A stretch of 64,000 nt of DNA, taken from Certhia americana. Taxonomy: Eukaryota; Chordata; Aves; Passeriformes; Certhiidae. Below, piece by piece: positions 1 through 12,996 of the stretch. The stretch is from contig CM031878.1 of assembly GCA_018697195.1 (NCBI GenBank), positions 1,873,818 through 1,937,817 of the forward strand. Direction: 5' to 3'. The stretch's first letter is position 1. The number at the start of each line of letters is the position of its first letter. Below the pieces are notes generated by a model. The model made no database searches. It had not been told where the DNA came from and saw only the letters and a list, made by a program, of their open reading frames with translations. Both the position numbers and the translations under genes were made by a program.

Positions 1-424
1 ATAAAATTATGTAAAACAGCTGACTGTTTTTAAAAATATAAACACACAGACAAGCTCATTAAGAACTCTAACACTTGATAGACTATGTGTCTGAGGAGGG
101 TAGGCTGGGAAAGGAGAGAAGCTGCACACAGTCTGGGTACTGAAGAGTTGACTGTAATGCACATGTCTGCTTCATAATACAGGACAATCTTTGGAAAAAA
201 GCAAAGTTAGGCCCTCTTCTGACAGGAGGACATGCAACTCTAAAGATGTGAAGTGCTAATGAACCTGTCCACTTCCAAAGCTTCACAAAACCCTTTGCAG
301 GTGTTGCTGTGTCTCGATCACAATTTTTTTTCTTTTCAAATCACATTCCTTTCCATTGAAAATCAACACAATTAACTCAGTGAACTCACCAGTGACATTT
401 TAGTGCAAAAAACACACAGAGATA

Positions 425-608
425 TCAGAGAATCACAGAATGGTTTGTGTTGGAAGAGATCTTTAAGATGATCCAGTTCCAATCCCCTGCCAAGGGCCAG
501 GACACCATCCACCAGGATCAGGCTGTTCCAAGACACATCCAGCCTTGCCTTGGACACTTCCTGGGATGAGGCATCCTGTGCCAGGGTCTCACTACCCTCA
601 AAGACGAG
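425..608 (-). repeat. CR1 LINE 3' fragment
   Basis: Read on the plus strand it starts with the reverse complement of the CR1 3' end (agaatcacagaatggtttg) and continues with the ggaagagatctttaagatga and ccaatcccctgcca segments typical of bird CR1. The element therefore points to the minus strand. The copy is 5'-truncated, as most CR1 copies are. Confidence 0.9.
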
Positions 609-2235
609 CATTTTTTTCCTAGTATCTCACCTAAACCTACACACTGTCAGTTTAAAGCCTTTACCTTATGCCAGACAGCAGAATACTTATTAAACTAAAA
701 ATGAATAAATTCAAATAATCGGACACCTATCAGGAAAGACTGATCTGCACCCAGACAAATGTGTAAATACGACACTTTCTGGACTTCCCAGCTGGTTCAG
801 CTCCTCCCGAAGATACCACACATTCCTTTTCATTTTCTTTTAAGTGTCACACATGCCGGTGCACTTAACAGAAGTGAGACCAGCACCCAGTCAATTTAAC
901 TCAAGACAGTTGACTCAGCTCTGTGTGGATGTGTGTGCAGGATGCTCCACAGCAGATTTTTCATAACACTGAGCCGCCCCCACAGGGATACTGTGTAATT
1001 TATATAGCGTTCCTTTGAAAATGCTGCCCTAAAGCTGACTCACTGGCATGCGATTCTACCTAAGGCACATTTCTGGGAGTGGAAGCTGGATCTTTATCAG
1101 ATGATTCACAAATCAGGCCTGGTAGCAGCCCCAAAGAATAGGACCCTTCGGAGAGAATTGCAGTGCAAAACAAAAGAAGAAAGGATTAAACCAATTCTGT
1201 GTTTCAACTGGTTTTGCATAAGTAAATGAAGGTTAAGAACAGGCTGCTCCTACTGAGTGCTCAACAGGCTGCATAGACAAATTACACAAGCCTGAATATA
1301 ACTTACAAGTGTATGTGTTAATAAAAAGCTTTGCAGAGCATCCTTTACAATCCTGAAAAGCAACATCTTTTTATCCTACATAAGAAGCAAGACTACAATA
1401 CTATTTAAATACAGGTTTTTGCATTGCAATGCTTAATGCACATATTCTACCTCTTTCAAAGAACAGGCAAGTACCAGCTAAGGTTTATTTCACAAGTCTG
1501 CACACAGGCTTCCATAAACGTTCACCAGCTGCACTTGGAACCCCACAACAAAAAAAAATCACAGTCCTTGCACACAGATAAAAGCACACAGGGTTGGCTG
1601 CACTTAGCCTTCTAAGAATCTCCTTTCTTCCTCATAATGAAACAATTTTTCTCAAGGGCACAACAATTTAAAGTCTACAAAGCTCTCTACTCTAAAAATT
1701 AGAGGGGGCATATCTTTATTACTACCTGTTCCTAAAACCTTAAGTGTCTCACTTCTACATTTTTTTTCTTTCAATAAAACTAGGGGCAGAAATCAACACA
1801 AGGAAAGTGCCCTTTTCTCTCTGCTACACATTAGTTTGCAGGAGACCACCCTACAGAGGATCATCACATGGATGGACCATCTTTTCCTAAGATACTGGGT
1901 TTAACAGATTTTCCCACTTTACCTATCCATTTCTGTTTCTTGAACGAAATGGGTTCTGGGCTTCCCCATCCTATATAAGCAGGATCTCCTCAAGAAACCT
2001 TGGTCTACTGTTCTACCATGATAAAAGTAATGCTCACATAAACCCCACATTTTTAATTGCTTGAGCACCACGTAACGAATTAATCCTAATTTTCAGAGCG
2101 GAAGTTAGGAACATTCACCTGAGTTATCCTGAAAGTAATCAACATTGTGTCATTTGCCAACAGCTCCAACTGGTAGATCAGGACAACTGCAATGTAACTC
2201 CAAAGTATTAAATCCATCTCAGGAGTGCCACATTC

Positions 2236-2395
2236 ACAGAACCATAAAGGTTAGAAAATACTTCTAAAACCATCAAGTCAAACCTTCAACCCAGCTCCAC
2301 CACTATGTTCACCATTAAACCATGTCCTCAAGTGCCACACTCCACAGCGATTTTCCAGCATCTCCAGGTCTCCCTCAGCTACCCCCAAAAGCTCA
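2236..2395 (-). repeat. Old CR1 LINE 3' fragment
   Basis: The stretch starts with tcacagaaccataaaggtta and continues with aaaccatcaagtcaaacctt, a ccaccactatgttcaccatt segment and aaaccatgtcctcaagtgcc. This is the layout of older CR1 subfamilies in reverse orientation. It is diverged from the younger copies near PSTPIP2. Confidence 0.8.
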
Positions 2396-5300
2396 AGGCA
2401 CTGAACTAGACTTGCTGCAGGTTTACAACAGCCACTTAATCAAGAAGAGATATGAGATACTAAGTAACTCTACAGTTTGCAAATACTTTATGGTCAAGCG
2501 TTTTTTACGCATCTTTGCCATGGGAACCAAACAAAACGGACCCTGAGGTACTCTAAATTTAGTTTCAAATGCTTTAATTCAACACCAATGAATGTTTTTG
2601 CCATAAGGGGTAGGGCAGTAAGATACCCATTCTATGATCTGACCCTCAGGTGACACATCCAAACTCTACAGAAGGGCTGAAAAGGAGCTGCAAGCCAAAC
2701 AAACCCTGATCTCAAATAATTTTCTTAACCACACAGCCACTCATACTGTTCACTTGCTTAATTCTCAAGCTAGCAGTATCAACCTAAGTACTGCAATACA
2801 GATTTACAGGAGGTAAAAAAAAAATATTTTACCAATGAAAAATAAATGGTATCAGAACACTAAAGGCAAAGTCATGTGGCATTCAAATGATGAAATTTAA
2901 CAGCTGTTGGGCTGTTCTTGACACTAAATGACCAGTACCAAGAGGTGCCAATTGATTTTAGCATCCACCAGATCACTAGCAATCAGCACTGCAGTCTTTA
3001 CATACCCACAGGGCTCCTAAAAGAACAAAGGATTCATGTCACAGGTCTCAGTATGAAGCAAACACAGGTTTGTTCTACAAATGAACAAAAGCTACCTTGG
3101 GTATTTAAACAGACTGGGTAAAAAGCCACCAAAAATGCCTTTAACATGGGCTTTACTATCACATACTTTCTACAGTATTTATTTCCAGTTGGCAGAGGAG
3201 AAAAAATTTGAGCTCTACTTCAAGAGAACAGACAGACCAGAAAGAAGATCTTTCTTTCCCACAACACACAAAAGACTTTGCATGTGTTTGACGCAGAAAT
3301 TAAATAACGGGATGTAAGAAGATACCAAGTTACCAGCTACAAGAAGAGAAAAAGAAAATTAAAAGGCACTTTTCAGCAGCACCCTGCAAGCAAGTATTGA
3401 CAGGAAAAACAAAAAAATAAATCCCCCCCCAACAAATGCAAACAAAACAAGCCTTAAAATGCATCTTTTATCCCAAAACTACTTCTTACATTATTATTCC
3501 TATTTAGGAAAAAGTTGCCCAGCTGGCAGACCTAATGGTTAGCAACAGGAGACAAACTATATAATCAGCTTTCCCAGGAAAAGGAGAGATGAAAGAAAAA
3601 TACCAAAAGAGCATGGAGCCTGGATCATAAATTCAACCCCATTCTATTAATTCAACACAGCCTTATTGCTGCTAGAGCTGGGAGAGTTCCATACAGACAA
3701 ACAATGAAATCCACTACAGGTGTTAAGAAGTAAAAAAAACCATTCTGATCTTGTAAAACAAACAAGGGAAATCGGGCATCTGTTATCAAACTCACTTTAA
3801 GTTGGAGTGAGGTTTATAACTCATTATTGAGGGCTTATAAAGGTAAACCTGGCAGGATATTCAATGAACTTCCTTAGCTTAGTTTTATTCAACAATTCCT
3901 GGATTTTCCTTATTACAGTGATTGGATACAAAGTCTGTATTTTGCATTTAAGACGACTTGCTAACAACAGTAAGTGGAAGCATGAAAAACAGAACTTCAC
4001 CTTGAAGGCTTTCTAAACACAACACTCAAAGAAATATGTGGGGTTTTGTAACTCCTCACAGATTTTGCACAGTGCTACCAAAAGGAGTTACCTCCTCTGG
4101 AGGAACCTTAGTTATTGGCAACAGAAATTGCACTTTTCAGTAACAGCTCACAAGCACGCTACCCAAAAGGCCATCCTTTCCCACAAGGGCAACTTCATTT
4201 CCAAAAATGAACAAAACACAGTGAGGACCTCAGTGAAACCAGCGTTTCACCCAACTTCCTTCGACCTTTAAATCATTGCATTTCCAACCACAAGCATATA
4301 GATTCAGTAGATAGCTTCCCTGATCTATTATTTACCAAGATTTTTTTTTCCCTAAATTGTCAGATTACTTAGAAATGTCTTTCTGGCAAGAGCTGGCATT
4401 CCAAGAGAGCATGAACCAGTCGAGTGAGCTGAGGAGAATTACCAGCTGGTGAGAAAGCCGAAGTACAAGAGAACAGCCCTGGTTCAGCCCCACCTTTCTA
4501 TCAGGACAAACTGACTCTTTTTCTTCAAATGTTTGACAGTGCTGTTGGAGCACCAGCCTCACACTGGATGCAATAGTCCCAGTGGAAAACAAATTACTGA
4601 AATGGTAATTGTTTCATCATGCAGAACAACTGGTATTATAAAGTCTGGCTCTTAGTTATTCCCAGCTCTGCTACTGTGAGTCACTTGGCCTCTACCCATG
4701 TTGGATGAATGGAACAGAAATCTGCCTTCTCTGAAATAAGTTGTGAAATGCTAACAATCAAGCATCATGAAACAAGACACTAGAGCAGAGAGGTAGCAAG
4801 AGGTATACTTATTCAATCAAGGTCTGGGCCTTTCATTTTCAGGAAATTTTGAAGCATCACACAGAAGAACATCTTGCAGGACATTTTCAAATCCTCACTA
4901 TAATGTCAAATCCATGATCCACACACACTGAAACAAAAATGTTAGCTTGAAGGAGTCTTCAAATACTTGCATTTAATTAAAAAGTGACCACCTGTTCCAC
5001 TTATGATTCAAAAGTTGTCAGATTGAGTATTAACAGCTTCTAAGTTGTTTTCTTGGAGACCAAATATCACAAGGCATGGTAAGGCTGAAGCCTGTTCACT
5101 ATTCTGCTACTTAGATCAATTTCTGAGCGTTGGAGAGACAGACTGTATGGTCAAATTGATACAAACCCCCTGAGCACCTTCTTAAATAAAAAAGGGGTAT
5201 AATGTGGAACCATTCTGAACCTAAAGCTGGCACACCTCATGACTGTGGGCAAGTGACTCGATCTCCTGGAGCAGTCAGTAATGCATCTGACACAGTGTCA

Positions 5301-8300
5301 CTTGCAACACCTGCACTGCTGAGCTGCATCTCATTTCCAGCCCTGCATGCTCCAGCTGCAGGCAGCCAGTCACATCCACTGAGAAACTGCTACAGGCTCC
5401 ACTCACACCGATCAGACGTGGGGAGAGGCAATACTAATGAGTGGAAAGGGGCAAAAACAGATGTAAATTTGAACCCTTAAACAGTAACACTGAGTAAGCA
5501 AGAAGGTATCAGTCACTCAGCTTAGCTCAGAGATTACCACATCAGAGAAAGCAACAGCACAGGCTAATGTTTACACCATATGCACATTTTCAATCCCTTT
5601 CATCCAGTTCTCTTTTTGCTCTAAATCGCACATTTGTGGACGTTGTGTTCTAAACCTCCAGCCACAGACTCAGAACTGCATTATGCATTACAAACCTGGA
5701 ACAAAGATGTGACAGAAAGTAGGATTTTTGTGGTGATTTGTGTTGCCCAAGTTCCCTGCAATTAGCATCTGCTGCCACAGATTCCAGTATCCTAAGTGTG
5801 GCTGCTCCTGAGTTAGAGTGATAAAGTTAAAGGCTGAACTTCTGTTCATGCACTGAACATTTATTTTGGTTCTGGAAAACCAAAAGTTGTTTCCTTTCCA
5901 CATAAGGTCATCTCAGAGCATCGACACACACTGTACCACACTTAATCTCAAACCTCTTTCCCAGCACTATGTCCCCCTCTCCCAATGCTGCTTCATTTTC
6001 AGTTCCCATCACCACCAGTAATGTTCAAGCCAGCAAAGATATTCAAGTTTTAGTAACTCTTTTCTGGAGTACAAGTTACATGCTGTCAATTATGGTATTT
6101 AAATCTTTTACTTTGATCTAGGAAATGTGTTATTAAATCTGCTGCACATTTTCTGTCAATGGTTGCAGTTTTCTAAGCCATTCTGTCAACTGCAGATAAA
6201 AACACAGAAGCCGAGACTGACCATAGACCCAATTCTGTCAAAAAGTACCATCAACACAAGTCTGAAATGTTTGTAGACATGCAAGAGCAGGTTGCTTGAA
6301 ACTATATACTCATTTGAAAAACTTTCCAAAGCTTTCATATCGCTAGATAATTGGTGGTATTTTGGTCAGAGGGTAACCAGAGAGCTGGATCACTCTGTGT
6401 GCAGCCCCTTCACCGTGTGGTACGTAGAGACACCCCCATCTCATCAACAGATGTTTCAGTGAGATGTTGATATACAGGCAGGTCAAAGATGGCACATACA
6501 TTCTTGGTGGTGGAGGGAGTTGATGTGATAATATACAAGAGAAAGGGAAGAAAGTGAACGAGATCCAGGCAAAGAATCCTGCATTTCAAAGGTAAATATA
6601 CAGCAAGGAGAAGGAGGTCAGGACAGCCAAGGCAATTATTTCTTGTTACTCTGATTGAGTTACACCAACTTATCTCTCTAATGTTTGATGTTCAAAGCCC
6701 CTCATGATAATCCATATTTACTCTTTGTTCACTCAACCTTAACTTACCCCATTAATCCCACCCCCTCCACAGTGCCCATTTGTCAAAGGCACCCAAACAT
6801 CCTTCCTACCTCCTCTTTATCACCTACAGCAGGGCCACATTTCCTGTGGGACCATTCTCAACTGCCTTGTGGGTGGCTTCAGGCTCCTTCCCCTTTCCCC
6901 TCCCTCCACAGCACCCAGCTTAAGGCACCCACTCCTGGTTTGTGCTCTGTGATTCCCTCCAAGCAGGGAATCAGGACCAGGCTGTACTGTCACGCACATC
7001 ACACCTCTGGATGTGCAAGGCCACAATCCTCCCTTCTCCCTGAGTACTCACTGCACCTCTTCACCAACGCCAGCCAGCAACTGGGCTTGAGAGCAAACAG
7101 AAATAGTCAACACAGCCTCATTAAAAAATTCGAGTGTTTCAAAATGTGTCAGAACTGTTACCTTCATGTACTGGAGCAGAAATACCGGCTGCCCAGACAG
7201 GCACCACCTTCCATCACCCACTGCAGCCCTGCCCTTGGTTCCCCAGACAGAGCACCACAGAAAACTGCTTTTATTGGCGTTTAGTAGCCACATAACCACC
7301 CCCTCTGGAGCTTGCCTGGACAGCACCAGCCTCCTCTAGATCACCAGAGGTGAGAAATAATCAGAAAATGACTCTTAAGAACGACTGCTGCTGGACAGAT
7401 GAGCTCCCCACACTTCCTCTCACTGCTTTGCTGCCGTGTGATGTACATGTGGGGGATATCTGGGTTTAGCAAACTCACGACAAGCAACTCACTGCTCTCC
7501 TGAGAGTTTGCCTCAGACCTATTTCCCTCCTGCAGGGCAGCAGGGAGAGCTGTGCTGCCCTGACTGCCCGGCTCCCAGCACTTGCACCACTGGAACAGCA
7601 ATTACAGGTGGAAACTGGGGCGGGAGAGCCACACGGTGGGGAGCTCCAGAGAGCACCATGCTCAGTTTCCACCTCAAGGTCAAACACCAGCTTTTTAATA
7701 GACTTAAGCAACCTAACAGGCCTTAGGAGAAACATTTTAAATGTAGCATTTGTTTGCTGTTCCAAGGGGAGAGGCGTTACTGTTTGTACTTAATTTTTTA
7801 GCTTGGAAAGTGAAAATAGCTTAGCCCTTGCCCAAAAGTGAAACTATTATTTGGTCTGATGCTTTACAAGCATCAAAGAAGATCTAAAACCGAGTAAAAT
7901 CTCTGGGAAGTGGAATTAAAAGAAATTTTACATTTTTAAAGAGATGCTCAAGGGTTCAAAGATTTACTTATTCATTCACTTTTGAAAGCTAGAATTACTT
8001 GTCAGGGGAAGGGGGAAAATCAAACGAGACTGACTTCTGCCATCTTGACACACAAGTTTTTTCCAGGTTTTGAAGTGTTGTTAGGTACTTTGTGCTTGTT
8101 TAAAGTGCACAACTAGTTACAACCACGACCTTGTTTAACTAAGTTATAGCAGTTATAATTTCACCAGGGTACCTACAAGCTTTAAGGCAAGTTGCCTTGT
8201 TCACGGTTAACTAAGACAGAAACACACTTCGATACTACTTAACAAAGGTGAAAGCAACGTAACCCTAAAAAACACAAAGAAAAACAAAAAAAAAAATCCA

Positions 8301-8399
8301 AGTCTTTCAGAAAGTGGCCTTTGTTGTGCAATAACCTCCAGGCAAAGAAAGTTACAGTACTGGAGCTGGGGAAATAGTTAAAATATTACAAGTCTGCTC

Positions 8400-8860
8400 A
8401 GTCTGCCTTTCTTTCACTTTTAAAAAGGAACAAGTAGCACAGTTAAGTTTTATATTCCCCTCGCATGGCTGTGCGGCTCAGAGCCACATCTGCAACCCAT
8501 TAGGTGTCAGGAGCTCAAGGGGAACCCGGGATAGATACGCGACGAGCAACTTGAGCGTCCTTCCCATACAAAACACATTTTCCCACCGGAGGAGCACACG
8601 ATCCAAGGTAAACAAAGACGCAAAGAAACCCCCAGAGCAGCGCACAGCTGGGGCCCTGTTTGTCCAAGGGGTACCCCCCAACAGCGCACAACACTTCAAA
8701 GAGTCGTTGCAGGAAGAAAAAAGGGGAGAAAAAAAAGAAAATAAATAAAAATAAATAAATAAAAAAATTAAAAGTACGAAATTAAAAATAAAGTCCCGGG
8801 CAAGACAAAGCGGCCCTCGAGTTGCTCCAGGGATCTGTGGGGAGTTTCGGGCGGCGAGGC
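8400..8860 (-). promoter_or_regulatory. CpG-richer patch, possible first exon/promoter of minus-strand C18orf25
   Basis: The AT-rich DNA to the left changes here to a patch with many CpG dinucleotides (gatacgcgacgagc, gcggccctcgag, gggcggcgaggc) and an internal AAAT-rich run at 8,743-8,785. It borders directly on the G-rich tandem array. The position, about 12.9 kb beyond the HAUS1 stop codon, fits the first exon or promoter of the next minus-strand gene in the conserved order. No splice donor or coding start could be fixed, so this is a low-confidence inference. Confidence 0.28.
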
Positions 8861-8867
8861 TGGGGCT

Positions 8868-10052
8868 GGGGCAGGAGCAGGAGAAGGGGCAGGAGAAGGG
8901 GCAGGAGAAGGGGCAGGAGCAGGGGCAGGAGCAGGGGCAGGAGCAGGGGCAGGAGAAGGGGCAGGAGAAGGGGCAGGAGCAGGGGCAGGCGGTCAGGAGA
9001 AGGGCAGGGGCAGGAGAAGGGGCAGGAGCAGGGGCAGGGGCAGGCCGAAGGGGCAGGAGAGGAGAAAGGGGAAGGAGCAGGAGACAGGGCAGGAGAAGGG
9101 GCAGGAGAAGGGGCAGGAGAAGGGGAGGCGAAGGGGCAGTGAGAAGGGGCAGGAGAAGGGGCAGGCAGAAGGCGGACAGGAGACGGGGCAGGAGCAGGGG
9201 CCGGAGAAGGGGACGGGGCAGGTTGAGAAGGGGCAGGAGCGAGAAGGGGAGGAGCAGGAGCAGGGGCAGGAGAAGGGAGGACAAGGGGCACGGGAAGGCG
9301 GCCACCAGGGGCAGGAGAAGGGGCAGGAGGCAGGAGAAGGGGAGGGACAAGGGGGCAGGGGCAGGAGCGGGGCAGGGGCAGGAGCAGAGAAGGAGAAGGA
9401 GAAGGAGAAGGGAAAGGAGAAGGGGCAGGAGTGTTGGAGGAGGGCCCGAGCGGGACCGGAGCGGGCTGAAGAGGGATGGGGTGAGGGACTGGGGGGGAGA
9501 GTGGGGGGGGGCCCGGATAGGAAGGGGCATGAGAATGGGCAGGAGAAGGTGCGGAGAAGGAGAAGGGGCAGGGGAAGGCAGCGGAGAAGGAGCAGGAGAA
9601 GGAGCAGGAGAAGGGCAGGGGCAGGACAAGGGGCAGGGCAGGAGAAGGGGCCAGGAGCAGGGAAGGGGCAGGAGCAGGTAGGAAAGGGGCAGGGGGGCAG
9701 TGCGTGGGGGTTGGATGGGGGCGTGGGGGGGGGGCGGGAGGGAGGTGGGGGGGGTGGCGGGGGGGGGTGGGGGGGGGTGGTGGGAGGGGAAAAGGGGCAG
9801 GAGAAGGGGCAGGAAAAGGGGGCAGGAGAAGGGGCAGGTCGGAAAAAGGGGCAGGAAAAGGGGCAGGAGAAGGGCAGGGAGAAAAGGGGCAGGGAGGGCA
9901 GGAGCAGGGGCAGGAGGAAGGGGCAGGAGAAGGGGGCAGGGAAGGGCGGGCAGGGGCAGAGCAGGGGCCTATGTGCAGGAAGCAGGAGATAGGGGCAGGA
10001 GCAGTAGAAGTGGAAGGGGCAGGAGCAGGGGCAGGGGCAGGAGCAGCAGGAG
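8868..10052. repeat. G-rich minisatellite, GGGGCAGGAGAA-type units
   Basis: About 1.2 kb consists of imperfect repeats of ggggcaggagaa and ggggcaggagca, six- or twelve-base units with many small variants. The plus strand is strongly purine-rich, so both strands give long low-complexity open frames (Arg/Gly or Pro/Leu/Ser-rich) that are not genes. Around 9,719-9,800 the units give way to almost pure G runs. The right end passes into a CAG repeat and then the assembly gap. Confidence 0.95.
9719..9800 (+). repeat. Dense G-run block with G-quadruplex potential
   Basis: Within about 80 bases there are many runs of three to nine G separated by one to four bases (for example gggggggggcgggaggg and ggcggggggggtggg). 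This meets the usual sequence rule for G-quadruplex formation on the plus strand. Whether it folds in the cell cannot be seen from sequence. Confidence 0.8.
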
Positions 10053-10101
10053 AGCAGCAGCAGCAGCAGCAGCAGCAGCACAGCGCAGCAGCAGCAGCAG
10101 A
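10042..10101. repeat. CAG/CTG trinucleotide repeat
   Basis: Two runs of cag units (about nine uninterrupted copies, a cacagcg interruption, then about five more) end the G-rich minisatellite just before the assembly gap. No coding frame can be linked to it, so I do not call it a polyglutamine tract. Confidence 0.9.
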
Positions 10102-10149
10102 CCAACCCTGAGGGGACATCCCCGAACGGGGGCTTGCGGGGCCGCGCCG

Positions 10150-10249
10150 NNNNNNNNNNNNNNNNNNNNNNNNNNNNNNNNNNNNNNNNNNNNNNNNNNN
10201 NNNNNNNNNNNNNNNNNNNNNNNNNNNNNNNNNNNNNNNNNNNNNNNNN
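10150..10249. other. Assembly gap, 100 N
   Basis: Exactly 100 N, the size used as a placeholder for an unknown distance. It lies between a G-rich/CAG array and a GT-rich array, both hard to assemble. The true length of missing DNA is unknown. Confidence 0.99.
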
Positions 10250-12002
10250 TGTGTTTGTGTACTGTGTGTGTATGTGTGTGTACATGTGTGTGTGTGAGTG
10301 GTGAGACAACCCTGCTCTGTGTGTGTGTGAGTGTGTGTGTGTTGTGTGTACATGTGTGTGTATGTGTGTGTACATGTGTGTGTGTGGTGGTGAGACACCC
10401 TGATCTGTGTGTGTGTGTGTGGAGACACCTGCTCTGTTGTGTGTGTGTTTATGTGTGTGTGTGGTGTGTGTGTGAGACACCCTGCTCTGTTGTGTGGGTG
10501 TACATGTGTGTGTGTGAGTGTGAGACACCCTGCTCTGTGTGTGTGTAGTGTGTGTGTGTGTGTGTGTGTGTAACTGTGTGTGAATGTGTGTGTGAGTGTG
10601 TGTGAGACACCCTGCTCTGTGTGTGTGTGTGTGTGTGGTGTGTGTTTGTGTGTGGTGTGTGTGTGGTGTGTGTGTACATGTGTGTGTGTGAGTGTGTGTG
10701 GTGAGTTGTGTGTGTGTGTGTTGTGTGAGTGTGAGACACCCTGCTCTGTGTGTGTGTGTGTGTATGTGTGTGTTGTGGTGTGTGTGTGTGAGACACCCTG
10801 CTCTGTGTGTGTGTGTGTGTGTATGTGTGTGTGTGTGTGTGTGGACACCTGCTCTGTGTGTGTGTATTGTGTGTGTGTGTGTGTGTGTGAGGGTGTGTGT
10901 GTGTGTGTGTGTGAGTTGTGTGAAGACACCCCTGCTCCTGTGTGGTGTGTGTGTTTGTGTGTGTGAGTGTGTGTGTGTGTGTGTGAGTGTGTCTGAGACA
11001 CCCAAAACTGCTCTGTGTGTGTGTGTGTGTGTGTGTGAGCGGGAGACACCCTGCTCTGTGTGGTGTGTGAGTGTAGTGTGTGTGTGTTGTGAACACACTG
11101 CTCTGTGCGTGTGTGTGTGTTGTGGGTGTGTTGTGTGTGTGTGTGAGTTGGTGTGATTGTGTGTGTGTGTGTGTGAGTGTGTGTGAGACACACTGCTCTG
11201 TGTGTGTTGGTGTGTATTGTGTGGTGTACATGTGTGTCTGTGTGTGTACATGCTTTGTGTGGTGAGGTGTGTGAGACACCACTGCTCTGTGTGGTGTGTG
11301 TGTGTATGTGTGTGTGTGTGTGTGTGAGACACACTGCTCTGGTGTGTGGTGTGTGTTCTGTGTGTGTACATGTGTGTCTGTGTGTACATGGTGTGTGTGT
11401 GAGTGTGTTGAGACACACGCTCTGTGTGTGTGTGGGTGTATGTGTGTGTACCTGTGGTGTTCGGTGTGTGTACTGTGTGTGTGTGAGTGTGTGTGAGACA
11501 CATTGGTTTGGTGTTGCTCTGTGTGTGTGTGTGTGTGTGTGGTGAATGTGTGTCTGTGTGTACATGTGTGTGTGTGAGTGTTTGTAGACACACTGCCTGT
11601 GTGTGTGTTGTGTGTGTATGTGTGTGGTACAGTGTGTCTGTGTGTGTAAATGTGTGTGTGTGAGTGTGTGTGTGTGAGTGTGAGACCCCTGCTCTGTGTG
11701 TGTGTGTGAGTGTGGTGTGTGTGTGAGTGTGAGTGTGTGCGTGTGTGTGTGAGAGAGAGACACCCTGCTCTGTGTGTGTGTGGTGAGTGTGTGTGTGTGA
11801 GTGTTAGTGTGTGTGTGTGAGTGTGTGTGTGTGTGTTTGAGAGACACCCTGCTCTTGTGGTGTGTGTGAGACACCCGGCTCTGTGTGTGTTTGGTGTGTA
11901 TGTGTGTGTGTGTGTGGGTGGGTGTGTGAGAGACACCCTGCTCGGTGTGTAGTTTAGTGGTGAGTGTGTGTGTGTGTGTGTGAGAGACACCCTGCTCTCT
12001 GT

Positions 12003-12033
<31 letters not shown>

Positions 12034-12068
12034 TTGTGTGTGTGTGTGAGAAGAGAGAGCACCCTGCT

Positions 12069-12119
<51 letters not shown>

Positions 12120-12959
12120 TGTGTGTGGACACCCCTGCTCTGTGGTGTGGGGTGTGTGTGTGTGAGTGTGTGTGTGTGTGATGTTGTGTGAGTGTGTGTG
12201 AGTGTGCTGACACCCCTGCTCCTGTGTGTGTGTGTGTGAGACACCCTGCTCTGTGTGTGTTGTGTGTGTATGTGTGTGTGTGTGTGGTGTTGGGTGTGTG
12301 AGAGACACCCTGCTCTGTGTGTGAGTGTGTGTGTGTGTGTGTGGTGTGTGAGAGACACCCTGCTCTGTGGTGTTGAGTGTGTGTGTGTGTGGTGTGTGAG
12401 ACACCCTGCTCTGTGTGTGTGTGTGAGAGACACCCTGCCTCTGTGTGTGTGTTTGTCTGTTTGGTGTGTTTTGGTGAGATGACACCCTGCTCTGTGTGTG
12501 TGTGTGTGGTGTGTGTGAGTGTGTGTGTGAGACACCCTGCTCTGTGTGTGAGTGTGTGTGTGTGTGGTGGTGTGAAAGTGTGTGAGTGTGTGTGTGAGCC
12601 CCTGCTCTGTGTGGTGAGTGTGTGGGTGTGTGTGTGTGTGTGTGTGTGAGACACCCTGCTTCTGTGTGTTTGTGGTGGTGAGTGTGTGTGAGACACCCTG
12701 CTCTGTGTTTGTGTGTGTGTATGTTGGTGTGTGTGGTGTGTTTGTGTGTGTGAGTGTGTGTGTGAGACCCCCTGCTCTGTGTTTGGTGTTTGTGTGTGTA
12801 TGTTGTTGTGTGTGTGTGTGTGTGTTGGTGTGTGTGGTGAGAGACACCCTTGCTCTGTGTGTGTGGTGTGTGTGTGAGACACCGCTCGTGTGTGTGTGTG
12901 TGAGTGTGTGTGCGATACCCTGCTCTGTGTGTGTGTGTGTGATGTGGTGAGACACCCTG

Positions 12960-12996
<37 letters not shown>

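Larger units (their letters stand above)
1..8400. other. Non-coding stretch, possible intron of C18orf25/ARK2N
   Basis: I see no exon with a recognisable protein in this 8.4 kb. Open frames are short and of random composition, including the 199-codon one at 6,685-7,284. The DNA is AT-rich unique sequence with two CR1 fragments, listed separately. In other birds and mammals C18orf25 (ARK2N) lies next to HAUS1, so this may be part of that gene on the minus strand. That is inference from gene order; no part of its protein could be found here. Confidence 0.4.

Noticed and set aside
6685..7284. 199-codon plus-strand frame
   Set aside because: Its composition is random, with no domain or splice structure.
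8478..9629. Pro/Leu/Ser-rich frame of 383 codons, minus strand
   Set aside because: It is the reverse strand of the G-rich minisatellite.
8782..12882. Open frame of 1,366 codons, minus strand, His-Thr and Pro/Leu-rich
   Set aside because: It runs through two simple tandem arrays and an assembly gap; low-complexity repeats free of stops give such frames by chance.
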